The notes beneath the pieces were generated by a model. The model did no database searches and was not told the DNA's origin. It worked only from the letters and a program-made list of their open reading frames with translations. Position numbers and translations under genes: made by a program. From Blasia pusilla (Eukaryota; Marchantiophyta; Marchantiopsida; Blasiales), in the NCBI GenBank assembly GCA_050084515.1, contig CM114271.1, positions 29,388,001 to 29,452,000 on the forward strand: DNA of 64,000 nucleotides, read 5' to 3'. This document shows positions 34,062-45,695 of the stretch, one piece after another (position 1 is the first letter of the stretch; each line of letters starts with the position of its first letter).

Positions 34062-34284
34062 CTGTCGACAGCAACGTGTGATAAAAAAAAGACAGGGACA
34101 GCAAGGTGCGGGCGATAAAAAGAGAGGCGATCGCTTTCTGAATAGATAGAGTTCACCCAGTCCAGAAGTACACTCATATATATCCACTCAACTGAATTTT
34201 TAAATACATGCTTGCCTTCTGGACTACCTCCGCACCATTTGTGCTTGAAGATTGGTGCACCAATAATGCTCTTACGGAACAATA

Positions 34285-34842
34285 ATGCTCTTACCAAACA
34301 TGAATGGCTTACATGGACAAACAAATGGAACTAGATTAACTATTCGTGGATTTGTGCAACATTGCATGGATGCCAAAATCATCACAGGGAAGAATCTTGG
34401 AGATCGAGGTTTTATTCCACGTATCCCATTGATTGCATCCGACTCTGGTTTGCCATTTGATTTACATAGGTTTCAATTCCCTATTCGGCCAGCTTTTGCT
34501 ATGACAGTTAATAAGTCTCAAGGTCAAAATTTGCAAAAGGTTGGCATTTACTTGCCTATTCATGTATCTTCTCATGATCAATTGTACGTAGCATTATCTA
34601 GAGTAGGGAAGAGAAGTTCCATCCACATTAGGATGGGAAGTAATGAACATTCAAATATACACGAAATGGAGTGTATAAAGAAATATTTGGATGAAATGAA
34701 TATTTTTTACATCTCACCATTTGATGGACTACCATCTCACCATTATTTTTGCATTACCATCTCACCATTTGTTACCAACTTTACAAAGAAAACGTTAATC
34801 CTATGGAGCAACGTTCATTCACCTTACCAACCGATGCATTGA
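34285..34842 (+). pseudogene. Helitron Pif1-like helicase, C-terminal remnant
   Basis: [30 protein letters not shown] and [14 protein letters not shown] are the C-terminal motifs (V and VI, with the [10 protein letters not shown] and LYVALSR signatures) of the helicase domain in plant Helitron RepHel proteins. The ATP-binding motifs and the Rep domain are missing. The last 80 codons diverge into AT-rich sequence before the Helitron 3' end. Confidence 0.85.
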
Positions 34843-35307
34843 CAGATGATTTTGATGAAATAGTATGCAAAATCATCGGTCCCTTCATTTAAAACTTGTA
34901 AAATATTAAAAATTATTTATTTCCCGTGCATCTCACGACACCTTACTAATGTACCTCTAAAACAACTTAGGAGCTTGAGAAGGCCTAAACTTTGATAAAA
35001 ACTACTGTCCTATCAACCATAGATTTCAAGTCGACGACCATATTATTGAGGCGAAATTAGTGTGGGTTTCGCTAAGCCGATCTATTAGGGTATCTCGTAA
35101 TTCTCTTGCACATTGAGTCCGTACAGTCTCCCCATGCAATCAAAGGACGATTTGATTCGGTCCATTGGAAGGCAGGGGAGAACGGACCAGAGAGGGGAAA
35201 GAGTGCACGCCATCCATCCCACAAAGGGCAAAGAAAGAACAGGCAACCACGGCATCCCACGTTCCGATTCAATTTAGTTTAGTTTCATTTCATTTCACAG
35301 TAAGTAA

Positions 35308-35453
35308 ATAAAGAAATAAATCCGAAGAGAGAGAGGGAGTAAGAAATAAATCCGAAGAGACAGAGTAAGAAATAAAGCCGAAGAGAGAGGAGTAAGAAAT
35401 AAATCCGAAGCGAGAGAGAGAGAGTAAGAAATAAATCCGAAGAGAGAGAGAGT
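35308..35453. repeat. Tandem repeat, about 30-bp unit, upstream of DUF1997 gene
   Basis: Five imperfect copies of gtaagaaataaatccgaaga followed by a variable ga tract. It lies about 250–400 bp upstream of the DUF1997 start codon, in the likely promoter or 5' UTR. A further ga microsatellite sits at 35519–35542. Confidence 0.75.
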
Positions 35454-35706
35454 AACGGGGGCCTCGCGGTCGTCTCAGGGGGATGGTGGCATGAGCGAAT
35501 GCAATAGGAAGAACAAAGAGAGAGAGAGAGAGAGAGAGAGAAGGGGGTGGAAACCGATCTGCTGGAAACGAAATGAAAAGCGAAGAGGATCGGGGAAGGA
35601 AAGAGATCAAGCGATCATCACAGTGTCGTCGTGCGCGGGGACCAAGCACGAAAGGGGATCAGCGAGCCTCGCCTGAGCACGCGATCGGGCAGGCAGATTG
35701 GCAGCC

Positions 35707-38410
35707 ATGGCGCTGCGACTGCCTGCTGCTCCAGCGGTGGTCGGTTCGTGGAGAGACACGGTTGGGTTCTCTAGTTTGAGGTCCTGGCCAGAGTTGCGGA
35801 CGAAGACTTTTGCTCGCCCGAAGGGCTGCAGCTGGAAATTGGTGCGAGCCGTGGTGGATAAGAGCAAAAATGTGGAGCAGAAACAGCGAGCCACGCTCGC
35901 TGCCCACCGGGTGGAGATTCATGTCATCAAGGAGGCGGAGCGCCCTTTGGGTAAGTGTGCATTTCTAGCATGGAATCTTCGTCTACCCAATTCGTTAGTT
36001 TTTTTTCGATAGTTGGGACCAGATGGTTTTTAAATTTTCTTTGTGATACTTTGGGCTAGGGTGTACCTCACAGCCATCCATGAGGCTTCTGTGCGGGATT
36101 GCCTTTGTTTAAATTGGTTCGGGATGTGGGTCACGCTGGACGGGCTGACTGACGCTGTAAGGTTACACCCATGAGGCTTTTGACAGAGAACTCCAATGCC
36201 TGAATGGTGGGGCTACTCAGTGGGCTTGCGGGTGGTTGGGCGCGAGAGCAGACTCCGAGTGTTGCGATTTCTTCGGAGAACAGTCTTTTTAATGGTCGCA
36301 TTCTAGACTTTTGCCGATGGCGAGTGGTCAAGAGGTGCGACTGCAGACGTATAATTGCGAAATTTGTGTTCGGGGGAGTGAGTCTGCGAAATTGTTGGGA
36401 TCTAGAGTATGCGGGCTTGAGTGAAAGACTCTGTATCTAAGTCTGAATGGGTGGTGCGTACAGGGGAGTATATGAGGCTGCCTGCAAGTCAATACTCTGT
36501 TCTGGACGCAGAGCGCATCGAGCGCGTGGATGAATCTTCGTTTCGTTGTTATGCGCCTCGTCTGAAGTTCTTCTCTTTCGAAGTGGGACCTGTGCTGTTG
36601 GTGCGTGTGGACGAACAGCCGGACGGCTGTTGCATAAGGCTTCTGTCTTGTACTGTAAGTCTCCTGTGGTTGATTACCTGTGCAAGGATTCTCCAGAGAC
36701 CTGAGCCGGGTCACACCCAGACAATTGCCGTTGTTGCTGTTAGCTAGAACTGGTGAAGCAGAAATTGAGTATGAATCATGTTGTATATCCTGGCTGTCTC
36801 CATTATCTTCCTGTTGATGGGAGAGGGAAATGCTTAATGGATGTTAATGTATAACGTATGGTACGTAGTCATGGATACATCTTCTATTCAGATGTTCCGG
36901 GTTTTGATCAAGTGGTATGTGTCTCAAGGTTTTGAGTTTCGTGTTTAGCTTGGCCAAAGATGAGATGATTGCTTAGGTGCCAAAGATGAGACGATTGCTT
37001 AGGTAATGTCATGAATGGACGCATGTAAAAAGTATGGTTCTGAATACCTTTTTGTGACCACAGCTTGAAGGATCTCCGATTGTCGTTGCACAGAACAAGA
37101 AGTTCACAGGTATTCTTGGGTGTCTTGCATTTCTTTCTTCACAGGGACCGTAGTATTACTGTGTGAGAAGGGTGCCAGTTTATCGGTTGCGCTATCTTTA
37201 ACCCATATTAAACGCTCACACCATTCTGAATGATATCCAACCTAGGCAGAAGGGAAGGCAGGTAATGATGAGTGAGTGTGATTTGTCCGGCTCTAATTTC
37301 TGTGCATTCTCTCCATTGAGGAGGGCTTGTGAAGGGTCATGCCCATTCTTTTTTATCCTGCACTCAAGCGTCACGGTATTGCAGAGTGTCTGAAGATCTT
37401 GCTCAGACCTTGTCGATACTGATCTCACACCTGAATGGACCGATCACCTTTGCAGCGTCGATGGTGAATAAGGTTTCTTGGCGAGACACAGAGGAGTCGT
37501 CATCAGATAAGGAGCTGATTTCAGATACAACAATTGAGGTAAGTTTCTGTCTGCATAGTTCAGGTTTTATTACGGTTAAGATTATGAACTGACTGTTTCC
37601 CCACTGATTTTAGTGGCTCTCTTAATGGAAAAGGATTCAAACAAGTGGTAAACCTCAGTCCATGGGAATGATAGTAACCCTGAATACCCATGTTGGTGGA
37701 AGAGAAGCCATGGTTTATGCAGCTAGGAAGTGTAGGTCTAAAGATTGTGTGTGGATATCACTATTTTCCGGCCAACTTTCTGTGAGAGTTGGTAACTCTT
37801 GAGGTATAATGCACGGTCACAAATTTGAAAAATGGTTCTTTTTTAGTCCATGCCTCCGAGATAGTGACGATGACCTTACTAGGTTGTATGTGAGTCTGAA
37901 ATCGTGACCAAATGAGTTACGAGTTGTCAGGTAGAACTTTTTGTCTTTGATTGATGTCAAGCAATCATGTGGATGTTTGGAGACCCATACATCAAGTTCA
38001 GTGTGAATGTCGAGAACTATTATTTCCCTCCGGGAAAAAGCCAAAAAATTTACTGCGACTGCTCTGAGTTTTTTGGTGTCAGGTAACACTTGAGATTCCT
38101 GGAGCTGTTAGAGCAATTCCAGTGGAAGCCATAGAAGGAACAGGAAGCCAAGTGCTAGGCCAAGTTTTAAAAGTAATGCTGCCTCGGTTTCTCACCCAGG
38201 TATGATAAATGTCTCCGCTTTCAAGTATAGCAAATTGTCCTGCTGCTACTTTGTCTCCAATTAGGATTGTAATGAAAGCTTGTGTTAGCTGCCTTGTGCC
38301 TATATGTAATACATGGTACTAACTGTTACTGCTTGCAGCTAGGTAAAGATTATCATGCTTGGGCCTGTGGCGACTCCTCTCGCAAGCCACTAGGAACTGG
38401 GGAACTTTGA
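35707..38410 (+). CDS. Plastid DUF1997 family protein, six exons
   Basis: Exons 35707–35950, 36464–36654, 37064–37109, 37387–37538, 38083–38199 and 38339–38410, all GT–AG and in phase, give 273 residues. The ATG at 35707 (gcagccatggcg) is a good start; the first 50 residues are Ala/Arg/Ser-rich and resemble a plastid transit peptide. The rest matches my knowledge of DUF1997: FRCYAPRLKFFSFEVGPVL, LSCTLEGSPIVVAQNKKF, and a C-terminal block (LEIPGAVRAIPVEAIEGTG). Proteins of this family occur in cyanobacteria and plastids and have no settled biochemical role. The acceptor of exon 4 (gcagag) is the least certain junction. Intron 2 has two 26-bp tandem copies of ccaaagatgagatgattgct at 36952–37003. 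Confidence 0.75.
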
Positions 38411-40721
38411 TCACCATCCTTCAATTTTTAGTTGTATGGTCCATTACTGGGATTGCATCCTTCCCACCATGGAATTAATTGAGACTTTGTTTCTCTTGAT
38501 CTACTGCCAATCAACTGCTCACATGTACAAAAATTTCCAACCCATTGAAAATATTTGGATATATTCTCAAATTGAATCTCTGATTATAAGTTCACAATAT
38601 GGTGATGAGACGAATTGCAAAGTTACCCACAACTTAAGTTCCAAGAGCTATTCTTGAATCCCATTCGGAGGAACTCATGCACTAACTTTTGAGAATTAAC
38701 GGGGTTGTGGAAAAAGCGACGGACAGTTGGATTTCGCTTCGAATCATGAGGTTTCGGCTATGAGGACGTTGTGTACATAACTGGGCCTCTAAGGGGCTTA
38801 TCTCCCCTATTATAGCCAACCAGTGAGACCCTATGCCCAGGGGAAGAATTTTTTAAAAAGAATCTGGTTCCTCCTCTCCTCGCCCATTGTTAACCTCTCC
38901 CCTAATCTGCCCTTCTTCTCCTTAGGACCGGTGTTAACAACAGTTGGCTGATTCCAGAAATGGCCTTCTAATTGTTTCACTGAAAACTACACAACTGGGC
39001 ATACAAAGAGGCTTATCTCCCTCATTATAGCCAACACGTTTAAGTTTCGTAGGGACGAGACGGGGCATTTCTATTTTAATGTTCATCACTTATTTTATGG
39101 GATCCCGTGCAACTATTTTCCACTTATCACGAAGTGGAAGCTGGCGCATTTTATCCTCATATTAACAAACGGCACGCGGAACGCCACTGGAATCACAATA
39201 GAGAAATCGGTGACACGCTCGCAATGAAGTGCCGGTCGTTGGCCGGGAAGATAATAGGCGACCAGGAAATGAATTAGGTGATCTGGATCTGAAGTCACAA
39301 AATGCCGGTAGAGCGGCACAAGTCGCTGGTTTATTTACAAAGCTCACTGCCGCAGATCATGGCGACGGTATTGATCTCGCATTTCAGAAAGAGGCGTTCT
39401 GCACTGTAGCCCAGTTCAGAGACGCAGTGAGTACAACATGTGGTTAAGTGGTCGTTAACGTCATCGATCACTAAGCCATCGCTGCGTCGAGTCGAGTAGT
39501 AAAAGCCTAGCCAAGAGCGGAAAACATGAGACTCACCTGCCGAAGATCTGAAAACTTATGATCGATGATGTCCTCGTTTAGAGTACCAGCGGGAGCATAT
39601 ACTGCAGGGCCCAGAGGAACCCTCGTTGGGCGAAACACGTCGGTTTCTGGCAACAATCCAGATATAGGGTTTCTATCTGCAGCTGCAATGACGAATTCGG
39701 CGTGGTGAAGGTTTCATTCCATAGGCAGGAAGGGAAAAGGCGAAGAGCGAATAGGCAATTGAAAGTTCACTACATCGTTTAGATCAGTGAGGATTGTCGA
39801 TGTGGCTCGACGTACCTGTCTCATGGTATGGACCAGAGGCATTTCGATTTCTCAATGTCCTCTTCTCGGTTGTACCAGGTTTGCAAATACAACACTGCAA
39901 GATCATAAATGAATGAAACAGGAGGGAATCAGCAGACTTAGCAGTGTCATAACTTCGATTAGGTCTCCACGACGTAAGTCGTTTCAACAACTGCTTTCCT
40001 CTTATAGCGCAAAGGAAGCATTGACTCGCGTATCACTCGATGGGCTCATCTGAATGGTTCGATATTAGCCACACCAGACACCCTACAATGCTCGAACTAT
40101 CACCATATGCGTCCACGACAGTGGAGTCCAACGAGACAGAACTGCTGGAGAGGAGGGCAATTGCAATGCTCGGAATACATGGTTGCCAGAGACAATTATT
40201 GAGCTGGTTGGGTTGTCTTTTGGTATACCTTATCCGTCTCAAAATGGCTCAAATGGCCCTCCGGAATGATTTTCCTCAAACTACGCGATTCTGTCGTAGC
40301 CACACAGGCCCACAAACCAGGATGGAGCAACTCATCAGCTGCGATGTCTCTGTTTAACAACCGTATCATATTCTGCGATCAGCTTATAAGGAGAGGAGCT
40401 TATCTTAACAATCACGCTGTGCACATGCAGAGATCGTGGCGTTGCTGAGGTAGGTGCATACCATCTGTAGGAAGGATCTGGCAAGCGTAAGGGCCTACGC
40501 AAGCAATCGCGCCCCCTGCATAAATTTTCCACGCTACCAGAATGAGTCAGAGTCACTCTTATCTGTGTGATGGATCAAAACAAATGAACTCCTGTCATAA
40601 AACGGTGCTGTGGAGCAAGTACAATGATTGGACGACCAACTCGTGACGACAGTATTAAACGTTTCCTCCTGTGGGTGGGAATAACCATCCACCGGCCAGT
40701 CCTAAACTACTACCAGTCAAA
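38411..40721. other. Intergenic, no supported gene
   Basis: Short frames on both strands, including a protein-like stretch at 39229–39428 (+) ending at a possible donor, not assignable to a family. A short direct repeat (gcttatctccc(ct/tc)attatagccaac) occurs near 38800 and 39010. Confidence 0.35.
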
Positions 40722-40756
40722 GCTGACGAGGGCATCTTAGAGATGCCCTCGTCAGC
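40722..40756. repeat. Perfect 16-bp hairpin with 3-bp loop
   Basis: gctgacgagggcatct, tag, agatgccctcgtcagc. On the minus strand it contains the predicted stop codon (40752–40754) of the neighbouring gene and lies at its 3' end. GC-rich and perfect, so likely selected or very recent; it could act on RNA folding at the stop/3' UTR. Confidence 0.75.
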
Positions 40757-42951
40757 CTTTCTTTCGAGACTGGAAGATCTGAGAAGTAGTCAGTACGAGA
40801 AGACCTGAACATGCAGTAGACGGTCTTCCGGGCAGGTCTGGAGTATCCCAAGCAAGAGAAATGGCTGGGTGCTGTAGCTTGTAATCATCGACCCTCTGTC
40901 TACCAAGCAGGCGCTGCAAGTTCGAAGGGGAAACATCAAGGACCAGGGTTTTCTATTCAGCAAGGAAGCAAACTGCAAGTCGGTCGTGTCGGTGGTTAAG
41001 CTGAACACGGTGAACTACTACGGCACGCTTGGACTGTGTTATGACTGGCTCATGCGGAATGCCTTTCTAATTTAAGTCTACTGCAACTCTGAAGTCACAT
41101 CTTTTTGGACGGATTGAAAAGTGGGAGAACATGGGACCGGCGATGTATACCTTGGGAGCACTGTTATAGTCTTCTCCTTCAGTCCTGAAAGGTGGAACCC
41201 ATTCGTTCACACTCTGAATGTGCCTTCTCTGGGGCCAACCCAACTCTCGTTTAAGAGGAGTGTAAGGTAGGATGGGTCGTCTTCCAGGCTTGAAAATGGC
41301 CTGGTTACTCTCGAGATTTCGGTTAACTGGATCCGGCCGAATTTGTGGTCTGTAATCCTCCTCATAACCCTTTTTGTGAGGGTAATGAGTTCTCACTGAC
41401 GATCTCCATAGGATGTCTTTGCTACGACCACCATCCATGTATCTCCGCGAGGCCCTCCACTTTTCGCTCCATGCACCGGTGCCAGGGTTGATATACTTGG
41501 ACGAAGATCTGAACTGCTCATGAGTAGCAACACACATATCCATCAGCCTCAAAGATTGGGATCCACCGTTACCATCTTCAGATTATTATTATTACAGCCG
41601 CAACTGCAACGCACTCCACAAGAGCTCGTGCTTCTCGTCCAAGATGAGGTTTGAAATTCTCTGAAGCGAATCCTGGAGCAAGAGAGGCCTCTCTCTCTCT
41701 CTCAATTCTGGTAACACCAGAATTGTTCAACAGTCAGTAGCCTTGATTCATTGCCCAAAGCTGCTGCACTGGTAAGTAATGTCTATTGGGGATCCCAATC
41801 AGGTAAAGTAATGGTGTGGTGAAGAGTTTCTTGGTTGATATTTGGAAGCTCCGCACCAACACGTTGTTTGGTCAACACTCACACTATGTGAGAGTGTCTC
41901 CCTCCCCTCACATGGTACCTTCTTCACTTGCTCTCTGTACAGCCATCCCAGTCTCGAGCACCGTCCAACCGGGGTGTATGGTCGCAAGGCTACGACAGGC
42001 TCTACTTAACGAGTACAGTCTCTCTCCTAACACCGTAGAACTAGGGCCCAAGGTCTATGGCACTACGACTACAGTCTCTCTTTCCCAACGATGTATTGCA
42101 CCGTACCAGATTGTCAATACAACTCACGATAGCCTCTGCATAGTTCGTATGGAGTCCTCGATTTTAGCGCTTCTTCAGAAGAAAGGAACGACTAATCAAC
42201 GCTGGCTCGCTCTTTGTCGTCTCCAATGTGGCTTGGTAGGTGGAGGAATGGGCACACGAAGGCCCTTCAGAGAATTTTACGGAGCTCTATACACGGGGAT
42301 GGTGAGATCCTCTGGTGAAGCGATTATACAAGTACCTTGTTAGCGTTTCATGCGTGTGAAGCATCCAAATTTCGGATACTGTGGATAGAGTACCTGTGAA
42401 GTCGAAGGACAGACTGTACAGGGATCCATGATGTCTTTGACAGGAATAGGAGTTCTGCAAGGGCGCCATGTTGCTTGATAACCATACTCCACCACAGGCT
42501 TGACGGCCTTCGATGACGAGCTCCACTAGAACACCCATACAACCCAATCAGCCCCACTTGTCGCATCATAGCAATTGCAGTTTTAGTCTTCTCCACTTCT
42601 GAGCAATTTAGAGGAAGCTTCAACGGCTCGTTGCACAGTGAAGCAAGCATTCAGCAGTTTACATAGCCTTTTACCGTAATGCCAACTCCGATCAGCAAGT
42701 ACCACAGTGTATTTGACCCACATAGAGCTTGCATGAGAGTAAATGAAGAGTACCTCGACCAAAGAATCCAATGTATCCTCCACCGGAAATTGGCCACCGG
42801 TTGGAATATCAACATGAGTTTTGCAACAAGCTCTTCCATGACCACCCCTAGCCGGTAATGGAGTCCTTGGAGAGTTACAATAAGGACTTTTGCCTTCGTT
42901 TTTCCACTCGTCTGGAGCGTAATGACCTCCATACTTCGCGTTGGGAGCCAT
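40752..42951 (-). CDS. Probable four-exon gene, unknown function
   Basis: Proposed exons (minus strand): 42951–42754, 42525–42394, 41513–41151 and 40913–40752, all phase 0, for 284 residues. The product is basic, rich in Pro, Arg, Tyr and Trp, with no membrane segment. It has blocks such as MAPNAKYGGHYAPDEWKNEG, YGYQATWRPCRTPIPV, YMDGGRSKDILWRSS and RPILPYTPLKRELGWPQ. The style, short Pro/Tyr/Trp motifs with no globular core, resembles small axonemal microtubule-associated proteins, which would suit a plant with motile sperm. That is only an impression. The long exon 3 (121 codons) is the strongest; the acceptor of exon 3 has alternatives. Confidence 0.5.
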
Positions 42952-45695
42952 GTCTTGAGGAGAGTCTCGTGTGTGTTTCGAAGGTTCAATTCACGTGGCC
43001 AAATCGTAGATTAGCCAGCCACTCCCGGATCCGAGTCGGGTCTTGCCCCCGCTCCCGAGGCACAGACATCATTTTGCCTCTCAATTCTTAGGAAATCTTT
43101 CCTTAACGAGAGTTCAAGAAGGTTTAGCTGAAGTAATCGACACAACTTCTCTGTTTCTCGAAATTTCCTTTAGGCAGTTTGTGCGACTCGAGGTCACGCT
43201 TAAAGAGAAATCAGCGTCCGAAGAACCAGGGCAAGAGAGGCAGAATAGACAACGACTCCAGGGAACTCCCACATGATCGAATAGAAGCACATCTGACGCG
43301 CCTTACGCCCAACACGGCTACGTCCACAGGACACCGACTCTGCAGATCAGGATGAGAGGAGCACCTCAGGGAGGATGCCGCAGTGTAAGTTTCAAATCCA
43401 GGAGGAATAATCATCGGGAAGATTGCCAGCAGCGATGACGAAAAGTCGCTGTTTGCGTTTGTGACAAGAGCGAGGCTACCTGGTCCGGCACCATTGCAGG
43501 ACTCGTAGGGCACCGACAGAAATGCACGAGAATGCCGCAGTGGGAGGATGCTCCCCTGAGGGAGCCCGTGCAGCCCCGCTCGGATCTCCATCACCGGCTC
43601 GCTCCCCTTGTGCTTCGTTCATTCAGGCTTCCAACGTAGCTCATACCATCAGCGAGGCCGTCGGATTGTAATCGACGACAGGAAACCTGACCGAGGCCTC
43701 TATCGCAGGCATCGTCAATATGTCTACCGCGATCTCAGATGCTCGGCAGTCAGTCCAATGTAATAACCATTTAGAGCCGCCGGATTCTAGATCGAACGTT
43801 CTGAAGTCGAGGTCATGACGGTGTGCTGGGATTTGCGCACGCGTAGATTCCGGATTTGCGAGCGAAGCAGCTGCGAGGCGCGTTTCGTTTAGTGGTTTAG
43901 TGAGGGAGACGGGTGATATGGGATCTCCTTTCTCAATCTCGACCTTTCTCAGGCCGATCGTTAGCGTATGTGGGGTGTTGACGCAGAGCCTGTGAGTTGA
44001 GAGTATGTGTAGTGATGGTTGTTGCATTTCTGGGGTTTCGATCGACAGCGGTTGCAGGAAATTGTGGATCGTAGCGTAGGAAAATCTTTCAGAGAAATGG
44101 CAGTTAGACTAACCGGTATGTGAACGGTATGTAGCTTAGATATATGAGCACCGGTAATGCATCGAGGTCTACTGCAAGCATTAAAGGCGATCGTTCGCGC
44201 AATCGCTAAAGAGAATTTTGCTGTTCTCCTGATGTCTTGAAATTGCGATTGTATGTGCATCGAGTGTTTGTTTGAAAAAAGGTCTGACAATCGTCAGATC
44301 TGACTTGGTATGCGACTTAAAACAGCGAAATCTTGGACATTGTGATCAACCGGTGGACTGACAACTGTGCAGCAATAGACGATACAGTAATTGACAGATT
44401 TGAGCATCTAACCTTCAATTTCCTCTTGCGTTTTAATCCGAGACCGTCAACCTTGGGATAGCTAAATGCCTCAGAAGCTTGTCGAAGGTAGTTGTTCAGT
44501 CACAGACGAGCAATTGGAGATCGGTCGCGCCTCGCTGTCGATTCGTGGGTGTGTGAAGGTTGATCCGCTTACGAATCAACTATCGACTAGTTTGATTGTC
44601 AGCCGTAGAAGCTTTTGACGTACTGCACTTTCGGTTTCACATAATCTATTCGCGTTCATTCGAATTATCAAGCGACGGCTCCCTGAAGTTGCTTCGTCCA
44701 GGGACTGTTAATACGGCTTGCGAGTGTTCCATGGACTCATGAAATCAGTGTGTCCAGGGGGGAACAGTTGAGACAGAAGGAATACTTAATCCAATGATAA
44801 TACCACACGAGTTCTGCAGATAATTTTGGAACATCTTGCAGCTAATTAGGTCTCGGCCTTTCAGCGGGCATGTCACCGGCCATACCGGGATCCACAAAAC
44901 AGCAGCCAAGTGCAACGAGTCCTACGTAAGGCCGGTGTACATAAGTAGGACTTCCGAGATCCGGGTGTTCTGAGAGATCCTGTCATGTTTGAGTCTGCAG
45001 TTCGAAGAGAGTGGATATTCAGACAATCTCAGACCGTGATTCGTGCTTGCCAATGCCTTAAGGAAAAATATCTCTAAGGTTAGAATGTATCCGCGTCCGG
45101 CATTCTTGCTAAGAAACATCCGCTACGATGTCCGGGGAGAACCGGGGTTACGTGCTGACCAAGCCGGAAGAAATTTAGAATTTCCGACCCAGATTTCCAG
45201 CCACCGGCATATAAGGTTCTCCTTTGTATTTGTATCTCTTTAGCAGGATTCAAGAAAATTTCAAAATTTACTGTTCTCGTCTGTAGAGACCCGCAATGTA
45301 CTTGTTCTCGCCAAAAAAAACTACCCGGACCTTGATCCGCTATGCATTTGGGTAACACCCGCGACGATAGCCTATAGATTGTTACCAACTCCAAATGAAA
45401 AGCTAACGAAAACAAAAGTCACAAAGTTGTAGGATGATCTTCAATTCTGTCCGAGGGTCCATGGAGGCGCGCGGGGTATTAGCTGTTCAGGAACAACATT
45501 AGTTCTACCCAAGGGTGCTACATCAGAACTAATTATGATGTAGCTTAGATATGGATATTAGTTGGATCTTTGAACGATCGTCAACTTCCAAGTCCGGCCA
45601 CATGTTCATGCTTTATCTCCTTAACAACATTCAATTGTGTCTACAGTCAAGTGATTGTCGCAATATTTGTACATATGAAATAGTCTATGCAACGT
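42952..45695. other. No supported gene
   Basis: Several 60–130-codon frames on both strands, notably minus-strand 43211–43594 and 43641–44027, with no recognised domain and no consistent splice model. It may hold promoter or untranslated sequence of the gene to its left. Confidence 0.35.

Larger units (their letters stand above)
31835..34949 (+). mobile_element. Helitron with helicase remnant and nested solo LTR
   Basis: Begins TCTATACTATTAATGG after an A and ends with a small hairpin (CGTG-catct-CACG) followed by ACACCTTACTAA before a T. This matches the Helitron rules: 5' TC, 3' hairpin plus CTRR, insertion between A and T, no target duplication. Inside are an unidentified ORF (32424–33024), a solo LTR inserted at 33428–34061, and the C-terminal part of a Pif1-like helicase (34285–34720). 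Rep/HUH motifs were not seen, so the copy is a truncated, non-autonomous derivative. Rolling-circle movement often carries host gene pieces; the unknown ORF may be one. Confidence 0.75.

Noticed and set aside
41816-42343. Plus-strand 175-codon ORF
   Set aside because: It lies inside intron 2 of the minus-strand gene, contains a repeated acagtctctct block and matches no family; kept as chance.
43211-44027. Two minus-strand ORFs of 127–128 codons
   Set aside because: Composition is not convincingly coding, there is no domain, and no splice junctions link them.
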